Below, one piece after another: positions 6,782-14,948 of a DNA stretch of 25,078 nucleotides. Source of the stretch: an uncultured Coriobacteriales bacterium (GTDB lineage: Bacteria; Actinomycetota; Coriobacteriia; Coriobacteriales; UMGS124); contig CABQHM010000046.1 of NCBI GenBank assembly GCA_902464015.1, forward strand, positions 1 to 25,078, given 5' to 3'. Numbering within the stretch: position 1 is the stretch's first letter; the number at the start of each line of letters is the position of its first letter. Position numbers and translations under genes: made by a program. The notes beneath the pieces are model-generated. The model was given only the letters and a program-made list of their open reading frames with translations. It ran no database searches and had not been told where the DNA came from.

Positions 6782-8134
6782 CTACGCGGCCTGCACGTCC
6801 TTGGGGGCTTTGCGAGAGAGTACCAGGCCGATGACCAGGCCGATGGCGGCGGGGGCAATCCAGCCCAGGCCCATCGTGTAGAAGGGCAGCCACTGGGCGA
6901 TGAAGTCTACGACAGGCTTCAGGTCGGCGATGCCGCTTGCCCTGATGAAGTCGGCGACGGCGGCGACCACGGTGAGGCCGATGGTCCAGCGGTACACGCT
7001 CGGCTTGTCCTTGACGAACTTATTGAACAGGCCCAGCAGGATGAGCACGATGGCCAGCGGGTAGAGGAAGTAGAGTACGGGTGCCGACAGCGAGATGATC
7101 TGTGCAAGGCCGACGTTGGAGATGACGAACGAAATGACGGTGAAGGCGACGGCGTACACCTTGTAGGAAATCTTGAACGGTAGGACCTCGACGAAAGTCT
7201 CGGAACATGAGGTCACCAGGCCGATTGCGGTCTTGAGGCAGCACAGGGTGACGGTTGCGCCCAGAAGAATCTGGCCGGGGCCGCCGAAGTAGTGCTGGGC
7301 GATGATCGCGAAGGCGTCGCCGCCGGTGAAGCCCGCATCGGTCAGGCGGTCGGCGTACAGGCCGTAGCTCTGGGCGCCCACGACGGCGATGGCGATGTAG
7401 ATGAGGGCCATGCCCGTCATGGCGAAGGCGCCGGCGCGCACGGTGTTGACACCCACGGCGGCGGGGTCGGTCACGCCCTTGGAGCGGATGGACTGCACGA
7501 CGATGATGCCGAACGCCAGCGAGGCGAGGGCGTCGAGCGTGTCGTAGCCCTGCAGGAAGCCGGCGAAGAACGCGCCGTCGGCGCAGGCGCCCGAGACGGG
7601 GACGCTCGAGACGGCCTGCAGGGGGTTGACCAGGGCCACCACGAGGATGATGCCCAGCAGTACCAGGAAGAACGGGTTGAGGAACTTGCCCAGCACGTCC
7701 ATGAGCTTGGTGGGCTTGAGCGAGAAGAACAGCACGAAAAGGAAGAACGCGAGCGAGAACAGCGCCTGGGGCAGCATGCCCTGGCCGGCGAACTGCGGCA
7801 GCGCAATGGAGAACGAGGTGGCCGCGCAACGCGGGATGGCAAACAGGGGGCCGATGGTGAGGTAGAGGGCGCAGGTGAAGAAGAACGCGTAGCGCTTCGA
7901 GACCTTGCTCGCCAGGTCGAAGAGACCCTCGCTGCGCGAGACGCCGATGGCGACGATGCCCATGAGCGGCAGGCCCACGGCGGTCACGATCATGCCCGCC
8001 ATTGCGGCACCGAGGTCCTGTCCTGCGGTGGCGCCCAGAATGAGCGGGAAGATGAGGTTGCCTGCTCCAAAGAACAGGCCGAACAGCATGGACGCAAGCG
8101 TCACGAGTTCGGGTGCGGTCAAGTGGGTCTTCAT
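6782..8134 (-). CDS. brnQ: BrnQ-type branched-chain amino-acid:cation symporter
   Basis: The protein has 450 residues and about 12 hydrophobic segments. It belongs to the LIVCS family, which imports Leu, Ile and Val with Na+ or H+ across the cytoplasmic membrane. The N-terminal signature GLFFGAGNLIFP (residues 18-29) is typical, as are IGPLFAIPRCAATSF (about 93-107), the family's substrate/cation-binding loop, and the SCSETFVEVLPFK loop. ATG 8134 is preceded by GAGGAG at 8 nt. The gene lies 72 bp downstream of the second ABC exporter gene on the same strand, so it may be co-transcribed with the exporter, although a separate promoter is not excluded. No T-box or obvious leader structure is seen in the short gap. 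Confidence 0.93.
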   Translation of the reverse strand: MKTHLTAPELVTLASMLFGLFFGAGNLIFPLILGATAGQDLGAAMAGMIVTAVGLPLMGIVAIGVSRSEGLFDLASKVSKRYAFFFTCALYLTIGPLFAIPRCAATSFSIALPQFAGQGMLPQALFSLAFFLFVLFFSLKPTKLMDVLGKFLNPFFLVLLGIILVVALVNPLQAVSSVPVSGACADGAFFAGFLQGYDTLDALASLAFGIIVVQSIRSKGVTDPAAVGVNTVRAGAFAMTGMALIYIAIAVVGAQSYGLYADRLTDAGFTGGDAFAIIAQHYFGGPGQILLGATVTLCCLKTAIGLVTSCSETFVEVLPFKISYKVYAVAFTVISFVISNVGLAQIISLSAPVLYFLYPLAIVLILLGLFNKFVKDKPSVYRWTIGLTVVAAVADFIRASGIADLKPVVDFIAQWLPFYTMGLGWIAPAAIGLVIGLVLSRKAPKDVQAA

Positions 8135-8206
8135 GCGGTGCTCCTCGAGGAAGTTTACATAACTGCCCCATGGTAACGGTATCGCGAGTAGAAACTGAAC
8201 AGCCGC

Positions 8207-9856
8207 TTAAATCTGGACAATACGTCCTTGATCCGACTGCTCGTAGAGGCGGTGAGAGATGGAGAGCACCGCGCGGTTCTGGCTGGCGCGGCGCAGCGCC
8301 TCCATGACCTGCTGCTTGGTGCCCGAGTCCAGGTTGGCGGTGATCTCATCGAGAAGTAGCAGCTTTGGGCTGGCAGCCACGGCGCGTGCGATGGAGAGCA
8401 GTTGGGTCTGCCCCTGGGAGAGGAGCCCCTCGGCGTAGGGTGTGTCGTAGCCTTGGGGCAGGGCCTCAAGCGCAGCCCCGATACCTGCGAGCTGCGCTGC
8501 TTGTGCCATCTCCTCGCGCGAGACGGTTGGGTCGCCCAGCGTGATTTGGTCGGCGACCGTGCCGGGCACGGCCTTGAACGCCTGGTCGACGTGGCCCACG
8601 AATCGCCTGCGTGCCTGCGGAGCCAGCTGTGCGGCGTCGACTCCCCACACATGCACCGTGCCTTCCCAGGGCTCGTAGTCGCCCAGGATGAGCTTGAAAA
8701 TCGTGCTCTTGCCTGCGCCCGTCCTGCCTACCAGCGTCACCATCTCGCCGGGCTCGACGTCAAGCGAGAAGCCCTCGAGCACGGCCCGCCCGTCTTCGTA
8801 GCCGAAGTTCACGCCTGCGAGCTCCACGGCCAGGGGTGCATCTACCTGGGGAGTCTTGTCGGCCTCGGCACGTTCCTCCTCGGCGAGGAAGGTCTTGACG
8901 CGCTTCACGCCGGCGATGGCCTGCTGGATGCTCTCGATTTCCATGCCGATGGCGCCCAGCGGCTCGAACACCTTGCCTACGTAGGCGACCACCGCGGCCG
9001 CCGTGCCTACCGACATGCCGAAGAACTCCTGCACGCTGCCGCCCAGGCTTGCCAGCACCATCACGGCCGCGATGACGAGCGAGCCGCAGGTGACCACGAT
9101 GGGCGAGTACACCGAGTCGTACAGGTTCACGCGCTCCATGCTCGCGAAGCAGTCGCGCACGCACGCGTCGTAGCGCTCCTCCATGAAGCGCTCCCGTCCC
9201 AGGTTGCGCACGGTGCGCATTACGCGTACGGTCTCGGGCACCTGGGCGTTCATGTTGGCCACGGCCTGGCGGTTGGCGAGTTGGGCGGCGAGCATGCGAC
9301 GCTGAAACGCCCGTGTGAGCAGGAACAAGAACGGTGTCACGACCAGCAGCAACACGCCCAGGCCGATGCTGCGCGTGAAGATGACCGCGATGATGCCCAC
9401 GACCTTGCATACGTCGATTGCCATGCTCACGATGCCCCCGTCAAAAAGGGCGCGCACCGTGTCCACGTCGTTGACGAAAAGTGAGCTGACGGCGCCGCCC
9501 GTGTGGCGCGTGAAATACCCCGCAGGCAAGCGGTCAAGCTTGCGCGCCATCGCGCTGCGCAGGCCGTGCGTCACCTTTTGGCCCGCGACGGTGACCGAGG
9601 CCGACTTGAGCGCGTCCATCGCACTCGACCCGGCGACGGCGCCGAAGTAGAGCAGCGCCACGGCCAGCGAGATCTCCTGCCCCGCAGTGAGGCCGTTCAC
9701 GATGCCCTCCAAGACGAGGGGAGGCACCAAGGTGAGCAGGATGTCGGCTGCAATGACAACCGCAAGCGCGGCTGTGAGCAGCTTGTTTGAGCGTGCGACC
9801 CCTGCGAGGATGCCGCGCAGGGAGTTTGATGCGCAAGGGCGCTCAGCGGTCGTCAT
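8207..9856 (-). CDS. ABC exporter half-transporter, catalytic-site subunit of a heterodimer
   Basis: The protein has 549 residues from ATG 9856, preceded by GGAGGCGA and overlapping the upstream partner by 14 bp; an upstream extension in the same frame is antisense-like and rejected. A transmembrane domain of about six helices (residues 25-310) precedes a nucleotide-binding domain: Walker A GRTGAGKST (377-385), signature LSQGQ (479-483, non-canonical where LSGGQ is usual), Walker B LLLLDE (499-504, catalytic Glu present) and switch His535. The Q-loop glutamine position appears to be His (VGHVDQAF). The chain ends only 14 residues after the H-loop, shorter than usual. Together with the partner, the non-canonical signature would complete a degenerate ATP site, as in BmrCD or TM287/288-type exporters. 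The substrate is unknown. Confidence 0.88.
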   Translation of the reverse strand: MTTAERPCASNSLRGILAGVARSNKLLTAALAVVIAADILLTLVPPLVLEGIVNGLTAGQEISLAVALLYFGAVAGSSAMDALKSASVTVAGQKVTHGLRSAMARKLDRLPAGYFTRHTGGAVSSLFVNDVDTVRALFDGGIVSMAIDVCKVVGIIAVIFTRSIGLGVLLLVVTPFLFLLTRAFQRRMLAAQLANRQAVANMNAQVPETVRVMRTVRNLGRERFMEERYDACVRDCFASMERVNLYDSVYSPIVVTCGSLVIAAVMVLASLGGSVQEFFGMSVGTAAAVVAYVGKVFEPLGAIGMEIESIQQAIAGVKRVKTFLAEEERAEADKTPQVDAPLAVELAGVNFGYEDGRAVLEGFSLDVEPGEMVTLVGRTGAGKSTIFKLILGDYEPWEGTVHVWGVDAAQLAPQARRRFVGHVDQAFKAVPGTVADQITLGDPTVSREEMAQAAQLAGIGAALEALPQGYDTPYAEGLLSQGQTQLLSIARAVAASPKLLLLDEITANLDSGTKQQVMEALRRASQNRAVLSISHRLYEQSDQGRIVQI

Positions 9857-11603
9857 CGCGGGTCGCCTCCCCGGCTTGCTTCGTGTAGAAGGCGCGGTAA
9901 GAGGGGCAGTCTTGCATGAGCCCTGCGTGCGTGGAGACGGTCGCGTGGCCTTCTTCGACCCAAACGACCTGGTCAAGCTCGGGAAAGAGCGTCAGGCGAT
10001 GCGAGATGAGAATCACGACGCTTCCCGCCGCCTGCTCGCGCAGCCCCGCCATAATCGCCTGCTCGGTTGCCTTGTCCACGGCGGAGAAGGGGTCGTCGAG
10101 CACATAGAGGGAACGCTTGCGGGCGAGTGTGCGCGCAAGCGCCAAACGTGCCTGCTGGCCGCCGGACAGGCGCACCCCGCCCGCGCCCACGAGCGTGTTT
10201 GCGCCCTGGGGCATCGCGGCAACCTCCTCGTCGAGCTGCACCAGGCGCAATGCGCCTTCCGCGTCCACGTCCTCGCCCAGGCAGATGTTGGCCCGCACGG
10301 TGTCGCTCAGAAGCTCGGGGTCGTGGCCCAGGTACCCCACCGACTGGCTGAGCTCCCAGGCAGACATCGTGCCCAGCTCGGTCTCGCCCAGGCGAATGCT
10401 GCCCTCGTAGACCTGCTCGCACAGGAACATCTTGCCCAGCGTTGACTTGCCGCCCGCCACCGGCCCGGTGACGCCCACGATCTGCCCGGGCGCCACATCG
10501 AGGCTCACGCCGCGCAGGACGAACGCCCCTTCGCCGCAATATGCGAGCCCGGCGTCGCGCAGGTGCAGCCCGCGGGGCGCATGCAGGTCGAGCGCGGTCG
10601 TCTTGTCCCACTCGATTCGCGGCTTGAGCAGGGGTTTGATGCGTGCCCAAGAGACCTGGGCCTTCTGTACGGCGTTGAAGAGCTTGGCGCAGTGCGACGC
10701 TTTGGTGGCAAAGCGCGCAAAGCACGATAAAAACGCCGTGAACGAGGCGATGTCCCAGGCGGTCCAGCCCGTTCCCGCCACGTTGCGGGCGCCCAGCCAC
10801 ACGATGAGGACGCATCCCGCCATGGAGACGGCCTTGTACACCGGCATCATGACGTTTTCCCAGATGCCGGCCTGGGTGACGCAGCGCTCGTAGTCGTCGA
10901 GGCGCTCCTCGTAGCCTTGCGCGCGCGTACCCGAAAGGCCGTATCGGCGGTACAGCAGGGCGTTTTCCACCTGGTCGATCGTGGCGTCGCTCAGTTTGCC
11001 CGCACTTGCCTTCGAGAACTGGTTGGAGTGGTACACGCGCGTCTTGAGCCGGCCCGCCAACCAGTAGGCTGGCGGCGTGAAGAGGCAGCTCAGAAGCGCG
11101 AGCCTCCAGTCAAGCGTGAGCAGCAGGCACAGGTAGGCCACCATGGCGACGCCCGTGTCGAAGACTTCCGTCGTGACCTTGCGCATGCCCTCCACCGCGG
11201 CGTCCACGTCTGAGACGGCCTTGGTCATGAGCACGCCGGCACTCGCGCCCACAAGGTCGGCGCGCGGGGTGTGGACGATGTTGTTGTAGAGGGTGCCGCG
11301 CATGGAGCGGGCGGTGTCGTTTGCAAAGCGCCGCACGTAGAAGCGCTTCACGGCGCGCATGCCTTGTACCAGGGCGATTACGGCCAGGTAGATCGCCGCC
11401 AGGGCCAGCATGCCCTGAAGCGTGCCTGTGCCCTGCACTATGTCGAGAAGGTGCTGGACCATCCGCCCCTCGAGGTAGGGGCCCAGCGCAAGGCCCGCGT
11501 TGTACACAACGCCGCTCACGGCAACGATTGCGATGGTGGGGGCGCTGCGCCTGAAGTAGGTCGCGACGCGGTCGGGTGGGTAGGCTCTCATTGCTTCTCT
11601 CAT
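9843..11603 (-). CDS. ABC exporter half-transporter, degenerate-site subunit of a heterodimer
   Basis: The protein has 586 residues. The transmembrane domain occupies about 20-310 and the nucleotide-binding domain 340-570: Walker A GPVAGGKST (380-388), canonical signature LSGGQ (479-483), Walker B LYVLDDP (499-505), in which Asp replaces the catalytic Glu, and switch His535. The Q-loop glutamine appears replaced by His (LGHDPELL). The Asp substitution marks the degenerate ATP site of heterodimeric type-IV exporters, complementary to the Glu-bearing partner encoded downstream with a 14-bp overlap. The start is uncertain: ATG 11603 has a weak upstream site, whereas ATG 11591 (residue 5) is preceded by AGAGAAG. 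A good promoter and a 20-bp palindrome lie just upstream. Likely role: efflux of a drug, peptide or lipid. Confidence 0.88.
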   Translation of the reverse strand: MREAMRAYPPDRVATYFRRSAPTIAIVAVSGVVYNAGLALGPYLEGRMVQHLLDIVQGTGTLQGMLALAAIYLAVIALVQGMRAVKRFYVRRFANDTARSMRGTLYNNIVHTPRADLVGASAGVLMTKAVSDVDAAVEGMRKVTTEVFDTGVAMVAYLCLLLTLDWRLALLSCLFTPPAYWLAGRLKTRVYHSNQFSKASAGKLSDATIDQVENALLYRRYGLSGTRAQGYEERLDDYERCVTQAGIWENVMMPVYKAVSMAGCVLIVWLGARNVAGTGWTAWDIASFTAFLSCFARFATKASHCAKLFNAVQKAQVSWARIKPLLKPRIEWDKTTALDLHAPRGLHLRDAGLAYCGEGAFVLRGVSLDVAPGQIVGVTGPVAGGKSTLGKMFLCEQVYEGSIRLGETELGTMSAWELSQSVGYLGHDPELLSDTVRANICLGEDVDAEGALRLVQLDEEVAAMPQGANTLVGAGGVRLSGGQQARLALARTLARKRSLYVLDDPFSAVDKATEQAIMAGLREQAAGSVVILISHRLTLFPELDQVVWVEEGHATVSTHAGLMQDCPSYRAFYTKQAGEATRDDDR

Positions 11604-11625
11604 CTTGGTGTGTGCCGAACGTCAC

Positions 11626-11654
11626 ATTGTATCGCGGCGATAACCATTTGTCGG
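11626..11654 (-). promoter_or_regulatory. Probable sigma-70-type promoter of the ABC exporter operon
   Basis: On the minus strand, CCGACA (11654-11649) and TACAAT (11631-11626) are separated by exactly 17 bp. The spacer contains a perfect 13-bp palindrome TATCGCGGCGATA (11630-11642), which touches the -10 box and could be a repressor site. Confidence 0.55.
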
Positions 11655-11659
11655 GTGGC

Positions 11660-11679
11660 TCGGTTGCATATGCAACCGA
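11660..11679. promoter_or_regulatory. Perfect 20-bp palindrome, candidate operator between divergent operons
   Basis: TCGGTTGCATATGCAACCGA is identical to its reverse complement. It lies 5 bp upstream of the -35 box of the ABC exporter promoter and about 60 bp before the start of the divergent FecCD-type gene. A site of this size and symmetry is typical of dimeric regulators such as MarR or TetR types, but no such regulator gene is in the window. Confidence 0.6.
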
Positions 11680-11738
11680 CATATGGACGGCGCTCTGCCA
11701 CGATTGCCTGGCTTTGAAGGAGCCTATTGGGAGGGCAT

Positions 11739-12833
11739 GTGGATTCATCCGAAGAAGTGGTCGAGCAAAACAGCCCGGCCGTACCGCAGCGTCAGGCCGG
11801 CGAAAAGTGCCGACGTGCATACGCGCACACGAAGCTGGCCCTGACCATCATCGGCGTCATCGGCGTCATTACGATACTTGGGTCGTTTACCCTCGGCCAC
11901 TACTACGTAAGCGTCCCCGACGTTCTCGCGGTCATTTCCAACGCGGTGTTCGGCACCAACATCGAGACGGCCGCCGTCAACAACACCGTTATCATGCAGG
12001 TGCGCCTGCCGCGCATCGTCGCGGCCCTCTTCATCGGCGCGGCGCTTGCCTCCGCCGGCGCCAGCTACCAGGGCCTGTTCAAGAATCCCATGGTTTCCCC
12101 CGACCTTTTGGGCGCGAGCGCGGGTGCCGGTTGCGGCGCCTGCCTGGCCCTTTTGGCCAACGGCAGCAACCTGGAAGTGCAGCTGGCGGCCTTTCTCGGC
12201 GGCATCACCGCGGTGTGCCTCACCTATGCGATCAGCGCGGTGGTGAGCCGGGGCGGCTCGATGACGCTGTGCCTCGTGCTCACCGGCATGGTTGTCGCGG
12301 CGCTCTTCCAGGCCGTCATCACCATGAGCAAGTTTGCCGCCGATCCCAATGACAGGCTTCCCGCCATTACGTTCTGGCTCATGGGAAGCCTCGCGACAAC
12401 CCAGCTCGCGGACCTGCCCAAGCTCGTGATTCCCACCCTTGTGGGTGTCATCCCCATGATCCTCTTCCGCTACCAGCTCAACGCCCTGTCGTTCGGCGAC
12501 GAGGAGGCGCGCTCGCTGGGTGCCAACACGCGTTTCATCCGCCTGCTCTTCATCGTGTGCGCCACGCTCGTGACCTCCTCGGCCGTGGCCATGGTGGGCA
12601 TGGTGGGCTGGGTGGGCCTTGTCATCCCGCACCTGGCGCGCATGATCGTGGGCCCCAACTACAAGGTGCTGCTGCCCACGTCCACCCTTCTGGGGGCGGT
12701 CTACCTGCTTATCATCGACGACCTCTGCCGGTGCCTGCTGGCCGTTGAGCTGCCGCTTTCGGTGCTCACGGCGGTCATCGGCGCCCCCTTCTTCATCTAT
12801 CTGCTTATGCGCGGCCGCAAGACCTGGGCGTGA
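11739..12833 (+). CDS. FecCD-type ABC transporter permease (metal chelate, possibly Mo/W)
   Basis: The protein has 364 residues from GTG 11739, preceded closely by GGGAGGG; TTG 11727 is an in-frame alternative 3 nt after AAGGAG. About nine or ten hydrophobic helices are seen, with FecCD-family motifs: VRLPRIVAALFIGAALASAG (about 88-107), the YQGLFKNPMVSPDLLGASAGAG loop (about 109-130), SLGANTRFIR, the segment that contacts the ATPase, and the GWVGLVIPHLARMIVGPNYKVLLP motif near the C-terminus. It forms the membrane channel of a BtuCD-like importer for iron-siderophore, cobalamin, haem or MolB-like molybdate/tungstate substrates. The ATPase starts 4 bp after its stop and the binding protein follows. 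The MoeA-like neighbour makes Mo or W plausible; the sequence alone does not decide. Confidence 0.9.
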   Translation: MDSSEEVVEQNSPAVPQRQAGEKCRRAYAHTKLALTIIGVIGVITILGSFTLGHYYVSVPDVLAVISNAVFGTNIETAAVNNTVIMQVRLPRIVAALFIGAALASAGASYQGLFKNPMVSPDLLGASAGAGCGACLALLANGSNLEVQLAAFLGGITAVCLTYAISAVVSRGGSMTLCLVLTGMVVAALFQAVITMSKFAADPNDRLPAITFWLMGSLATTQLADLPKLVIPTLVGVIPMILFRYQLNALSFGDEEARSLGANTRFIRLLFIVCATLVTSSAVAMVGMVGWVGLVIPHLARMIVGPNYKVLLPTSTLLGAVYLLIIDDLCRCLLAVELPLSVLTAVIGAPFFIYLLMRGRKTWA

Positions 12834-12837
12834 TTGC

Positions 12838-13698
12838 ATGAACAAATTCGAGCTCAAGAACATCACGTGCGGTTACAAGAAGACCAAGGTGCTCACGGAC
12901 GTGTCGTTTGAGATGGGCGCCGGCGAGTCGCTTGTGCTGCTCGGCCCCAACGGCGTGGGCAAGACGACGCTCTTCAAGACGATGCTGGGGTTCCTCAAGC
13001 CGCTGGGCGGAACCGTCGAGTTCGACGGCGAGGCCATTGCCGATTGGGGACCGCGCAAACTCGCGCAGAAGATCGGCTACGTGCCGCAGAGCCACACCCC
13101 GCCCTTTGCCTACCCGGTCATCGACGTGGTCACGATGGGGCGCCTCTCGCGCATCGGCATGACGGCGAGCCCCTCTGCCCATGACGAGCAGGTCGCCTAC
13201 GAGTGCCTCGAGCGCCTGGGCGTGGCTCACTTGGCCGACAAGCTTTATACCGAGGTCAGCGGCGGCGAGCGCCAGATGACGCTCATTGCCCGCGCGCTTG
13301 CACAGGAGCCCGAGCTGCTCGTCATGGACGAGCCCACCGCGGCGCTCGACTACGGCAACCAGGTTCGCGTGCTCAACCAGGTGTCGCGCCTGGTGGATGA
13401 GGGGCTCTCGGTCGTCATGACCACCCACTTCCCCGACCACGCGTTTCTCTGCGCGACCAAGGTGGGCCTCGTGACGCGCACCGGCATCACGGTGGGCCCG
13501 CCCGAGGAGGTCGTGACGGAGGAGTCGCTGCGGCGGACCTATGGGGTGGACGTGCGCATCGTGCAGCGCGACACCTACGACAAAGGCCTGCTCACGGGCT
13601 GTATTCCCATTATCGAATTCACTGCCGGGTCGTGCCGTTGCCACAGACGCGCCGGTTGCGAAGGAGGCTGCGGGCCGCGTTCGGCCTGCTCCTGCTAG
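12838..13698 (+). CDS. FecE-type ABC transporter ATPase with cysteine-rich tail
   Basis: The protein has 286 residues from ATG 12838, 4 bp after the permease stop. There is no strong ribosome binding site, so translation is probably coupled. Walker A GPNGVGKT (36-43), Q-loop YVPQSH (81-86), signature SGGERQ (141-146), Walker B LLVMDEP (160-166) and switch His197 are all intact. It powers the FecCD-type importer. Residues 1-260 cover the normal ATPase. The last about 21 residues are unusual: six cysteines (266, 268, 274, 278, 284, 286) and His269 in a Gly/Arg-rich tail ending in CSC, a plausible metal-binding or sensing appendage. The tail keeps the reading frame up to a TAG at 13696-13698, and the binding-protein gene begins 33 bp later. 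Confidence 0.92.
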   Translation: MNKFELKNITCGYKKTKVLTDVSFEMGAGESLVLLGPNGVGKTTLFKTMLGFLKPLGGTVEFDGEAIADWGPRKLAQKIGYVPQSHTPPFAYPVIDVVTMGRLSRIGMTASPSAHDEQVAYECLERLGVAHLADKLYTEVSGGERQMTLIARALAQEPELLVMDEPTAALDYGNQVRVLNQVSRLVDEGLSVVMTTHFPDHAFLCATKVGLVTRTGITVGPPEEVVTEESLRRTYGVDVRIVQRDTYDKGLLTGCIPIIEFTAGSCRCHRRAGCEGGCGPRSACSC

Positions 13699-13731
13699 TT
13701 GACGTTCCATGCAAACGAAAGGATGTCGCGT

Positions 13732-14844
13732 ATGTATTGCAAACTCACCAGGCGTCAGATGCTCGCTTCCCTGGGTGCCTTCGCCCTTGCCGGCGCCGGT
13801 GCCGCCGCCCTCTCGGGCCGCACCCCCGCCCTTGCCGAGGCCACTGGTGACACCCGCGAGATCGAGGACTATGCCGGGCGCAAGGTGACCATCCCCACGC
13901 AGGTCGACTCCGTGTACTGCGCCGTTCCCACCGGCGAGGCCTGGGTTGCCACCCTCGCCCCCACCAAGCTCATCGCCTGGGTGAACCAGCCCACCGACGC
14001 CGCCCTGGCCTACCTGCCCGAGTCGCTGGCCAAGCTTCCTGCCATCGGCGGTTGGATGGGCCAGAAGTGCACGGCCAACATCGAGGACATCATCTCCCTT
14101 GCCCCCGACGTCATCATCTACATGGGCGTTTCCAAGAGCCTTGCCAAGGACGAGACTCCCGACCAGATCCAGACTCAGACCGGCATCCCGGTAATCTGCG
14201 TCCCCAACGCCCTTGAGGTCACCGCTGACGTGTACCGCACGCTGGGCGAGTGGGTCTGCGAGGCCGAGCGCGGCGCTGAGCTGGGCGACTTCTATGAGAA
14301 GCACCTCAAGCACATGACCGAGCTCCTCGACGCCATCCCCGAGGACGAGTATCCCACCATCTACTACGCCGAGGGTGCCGACGGCCTGTCCACCGAGCCC
14401 ACCGGCTCGCACCACACCGAGGTCATCGACTACTGCCATGCCGTCAACATCGCCGACGTTGAGATGCAGTCCGGCCAGGGCATGACTCCCGTCTCCATCG
14501 AGCAGGTCATCGGCTGGGATCCCGAGATGATCCTGTGCCACACCGGCTTCGTGCTTGCCGAGGACATCCTCGACAACCCCGTTTGGCAGGACATCCAGGC
14601 CGTGAAGAACGGCCGCGTGTACAACACGCCCGCCGTGCCCTTCAACTGGTTCGACCGTCCGCCGAGCATGATGCGCCTCATGGGCATCGAGTGGTTCGCC
14701 AAGCTCATCTATCCCGAGATCGATCTTGACCTCGAGGCCGATCTGACTGACTTCTTCCGCCTGTTCTACAACGTGGACCTCGCGGCCGAGCAGGTCGAGG
14801 AGCTGTGCAACCAGCATGAGATCAGCTTCAGGGAGAGCAAGTAA
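13732..14844 (+). CDS. FecB/TroA-type substrate-binding protein, Tat-exported
   Basis: The protein has 370 residues. ATG 13732 is preferred because AAAGGA (13718-13723) sits 8 nt upstream; ATG 13723 overlaps that site. The N-terminus MYCKLTRRQMLASLGAFAL is a twin-arginine-type signal with a hydrophobic stretch to about residue 28; there is no lipobox cysteine. The mature part begins DYAGRKVTIPTQVDSVYC and has the two-lobed helical-backbone pattern of periplasmic-binding-like proteins: IGGWMGQKCTANIEDIISLAPDVIIYMG in the first lobe, and ILCHTGFVLAEDILDNPVWQDIQAVKNGRVYNTP in the second. It should capture the substrate outside the membrane and deliver it to the FecCD permease. Codons are strongly C/G-ending, suggesting high expression. 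The TAA is followed by a possible hairpin at 14872-14894. Confidence 0.9.
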   Translation: MYCKLTRRQMLASLGAFALAGAGAAALSGRTPALAEATGDTREIEDYAGRKVTIPTQVDSVYCAVPTGEAWVATLAPTKLIAWVNQPTDAALAYLPESLAKLPAIGGWMGQKCTANIEDIISLAPDVIIYMGVSKSLAKDETPDQIQTQTGIPVICVPNALEVTADVYRTLGEWVCEAERGAELGDFYEKHLKHMTELLDAIPEDEYPTIYYAEGADGLSTEPTGSHHTEVIDYCHAVNIADVEMQSGQGMTPVSIEQVIGWDPEMILCHTGFVLAEDILDNPVWQDIQAVKNGRVYNTPAVPFNWFDRPPSMMRLMGIEWFAKLIYPEIDLDLEADLTDFFRLFYNVDLAAEQVEELCNQHEISFRESK

Positions 14845-14871
14845 TACCTGGTAGATACATGAGTGATATGA

Positions 14872-14942
14872 GGGGCCTGCAGTCGGCGGGCCCCGCATCT
14901 TGAAGGAACGCGAAAGCGTGGCCGGGGGCCACTGTTTGGAGG
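14872..14942 (+). promoter_or_regulatory. Structured leader with three hairpins ahead of the MoeA-like gene
   Basis: In the 104-bp gap, a 9-bp stem with one G-U pair (14872-14880 with 14886-14894, loop AGTCG) is followed by a 4-bp stem with a GAAA tetraloop (14908-14919) and a perfect 6-bp stem GTGGCC-GGG-GGCCAC (14918-14932). Hairpins two and three overlap by 2 nt. The ribosome binding site TTGGAGGA (14936-14943) follows directly. No T run follows the first hairpin, so a classical terminator is unlikely; an mRNA-processing, stabilising or regulatory structure is possible. Confidence 0.4.
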
Positions 14943-14948
14943 ACATGC

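Noticed and set aside
8135..8206. T-box or amino-acid leader upstream of brnQ
   Set aside because: The 72-bp gap is too short for a T-box and shows no specifier or antiterminator elements.
8207..8260. Frameshift at the end of the second ABC exporter subunit
   Set aside because: The alternative frames after the H-loop do not restore a typical exporter C-terminus, so I treat the short end as real though unusual.
12805..14946. Long minus-strand open frame (713 codons) opposite the ATPase and binding-protein genes
   Set aside because: It is a shadow of highly GC3-biased plus-strand genes with clear motifs and ribosome binding sites; its own translation is low-complexity His/Gly/Val-rich with no domain.
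14845..14948. Moco riboswitch ahead of the MoeA-like gene
   Set aside because: The region is short and I cannot place the conserved core of the known Moco motif; only simple hairpins are visible.
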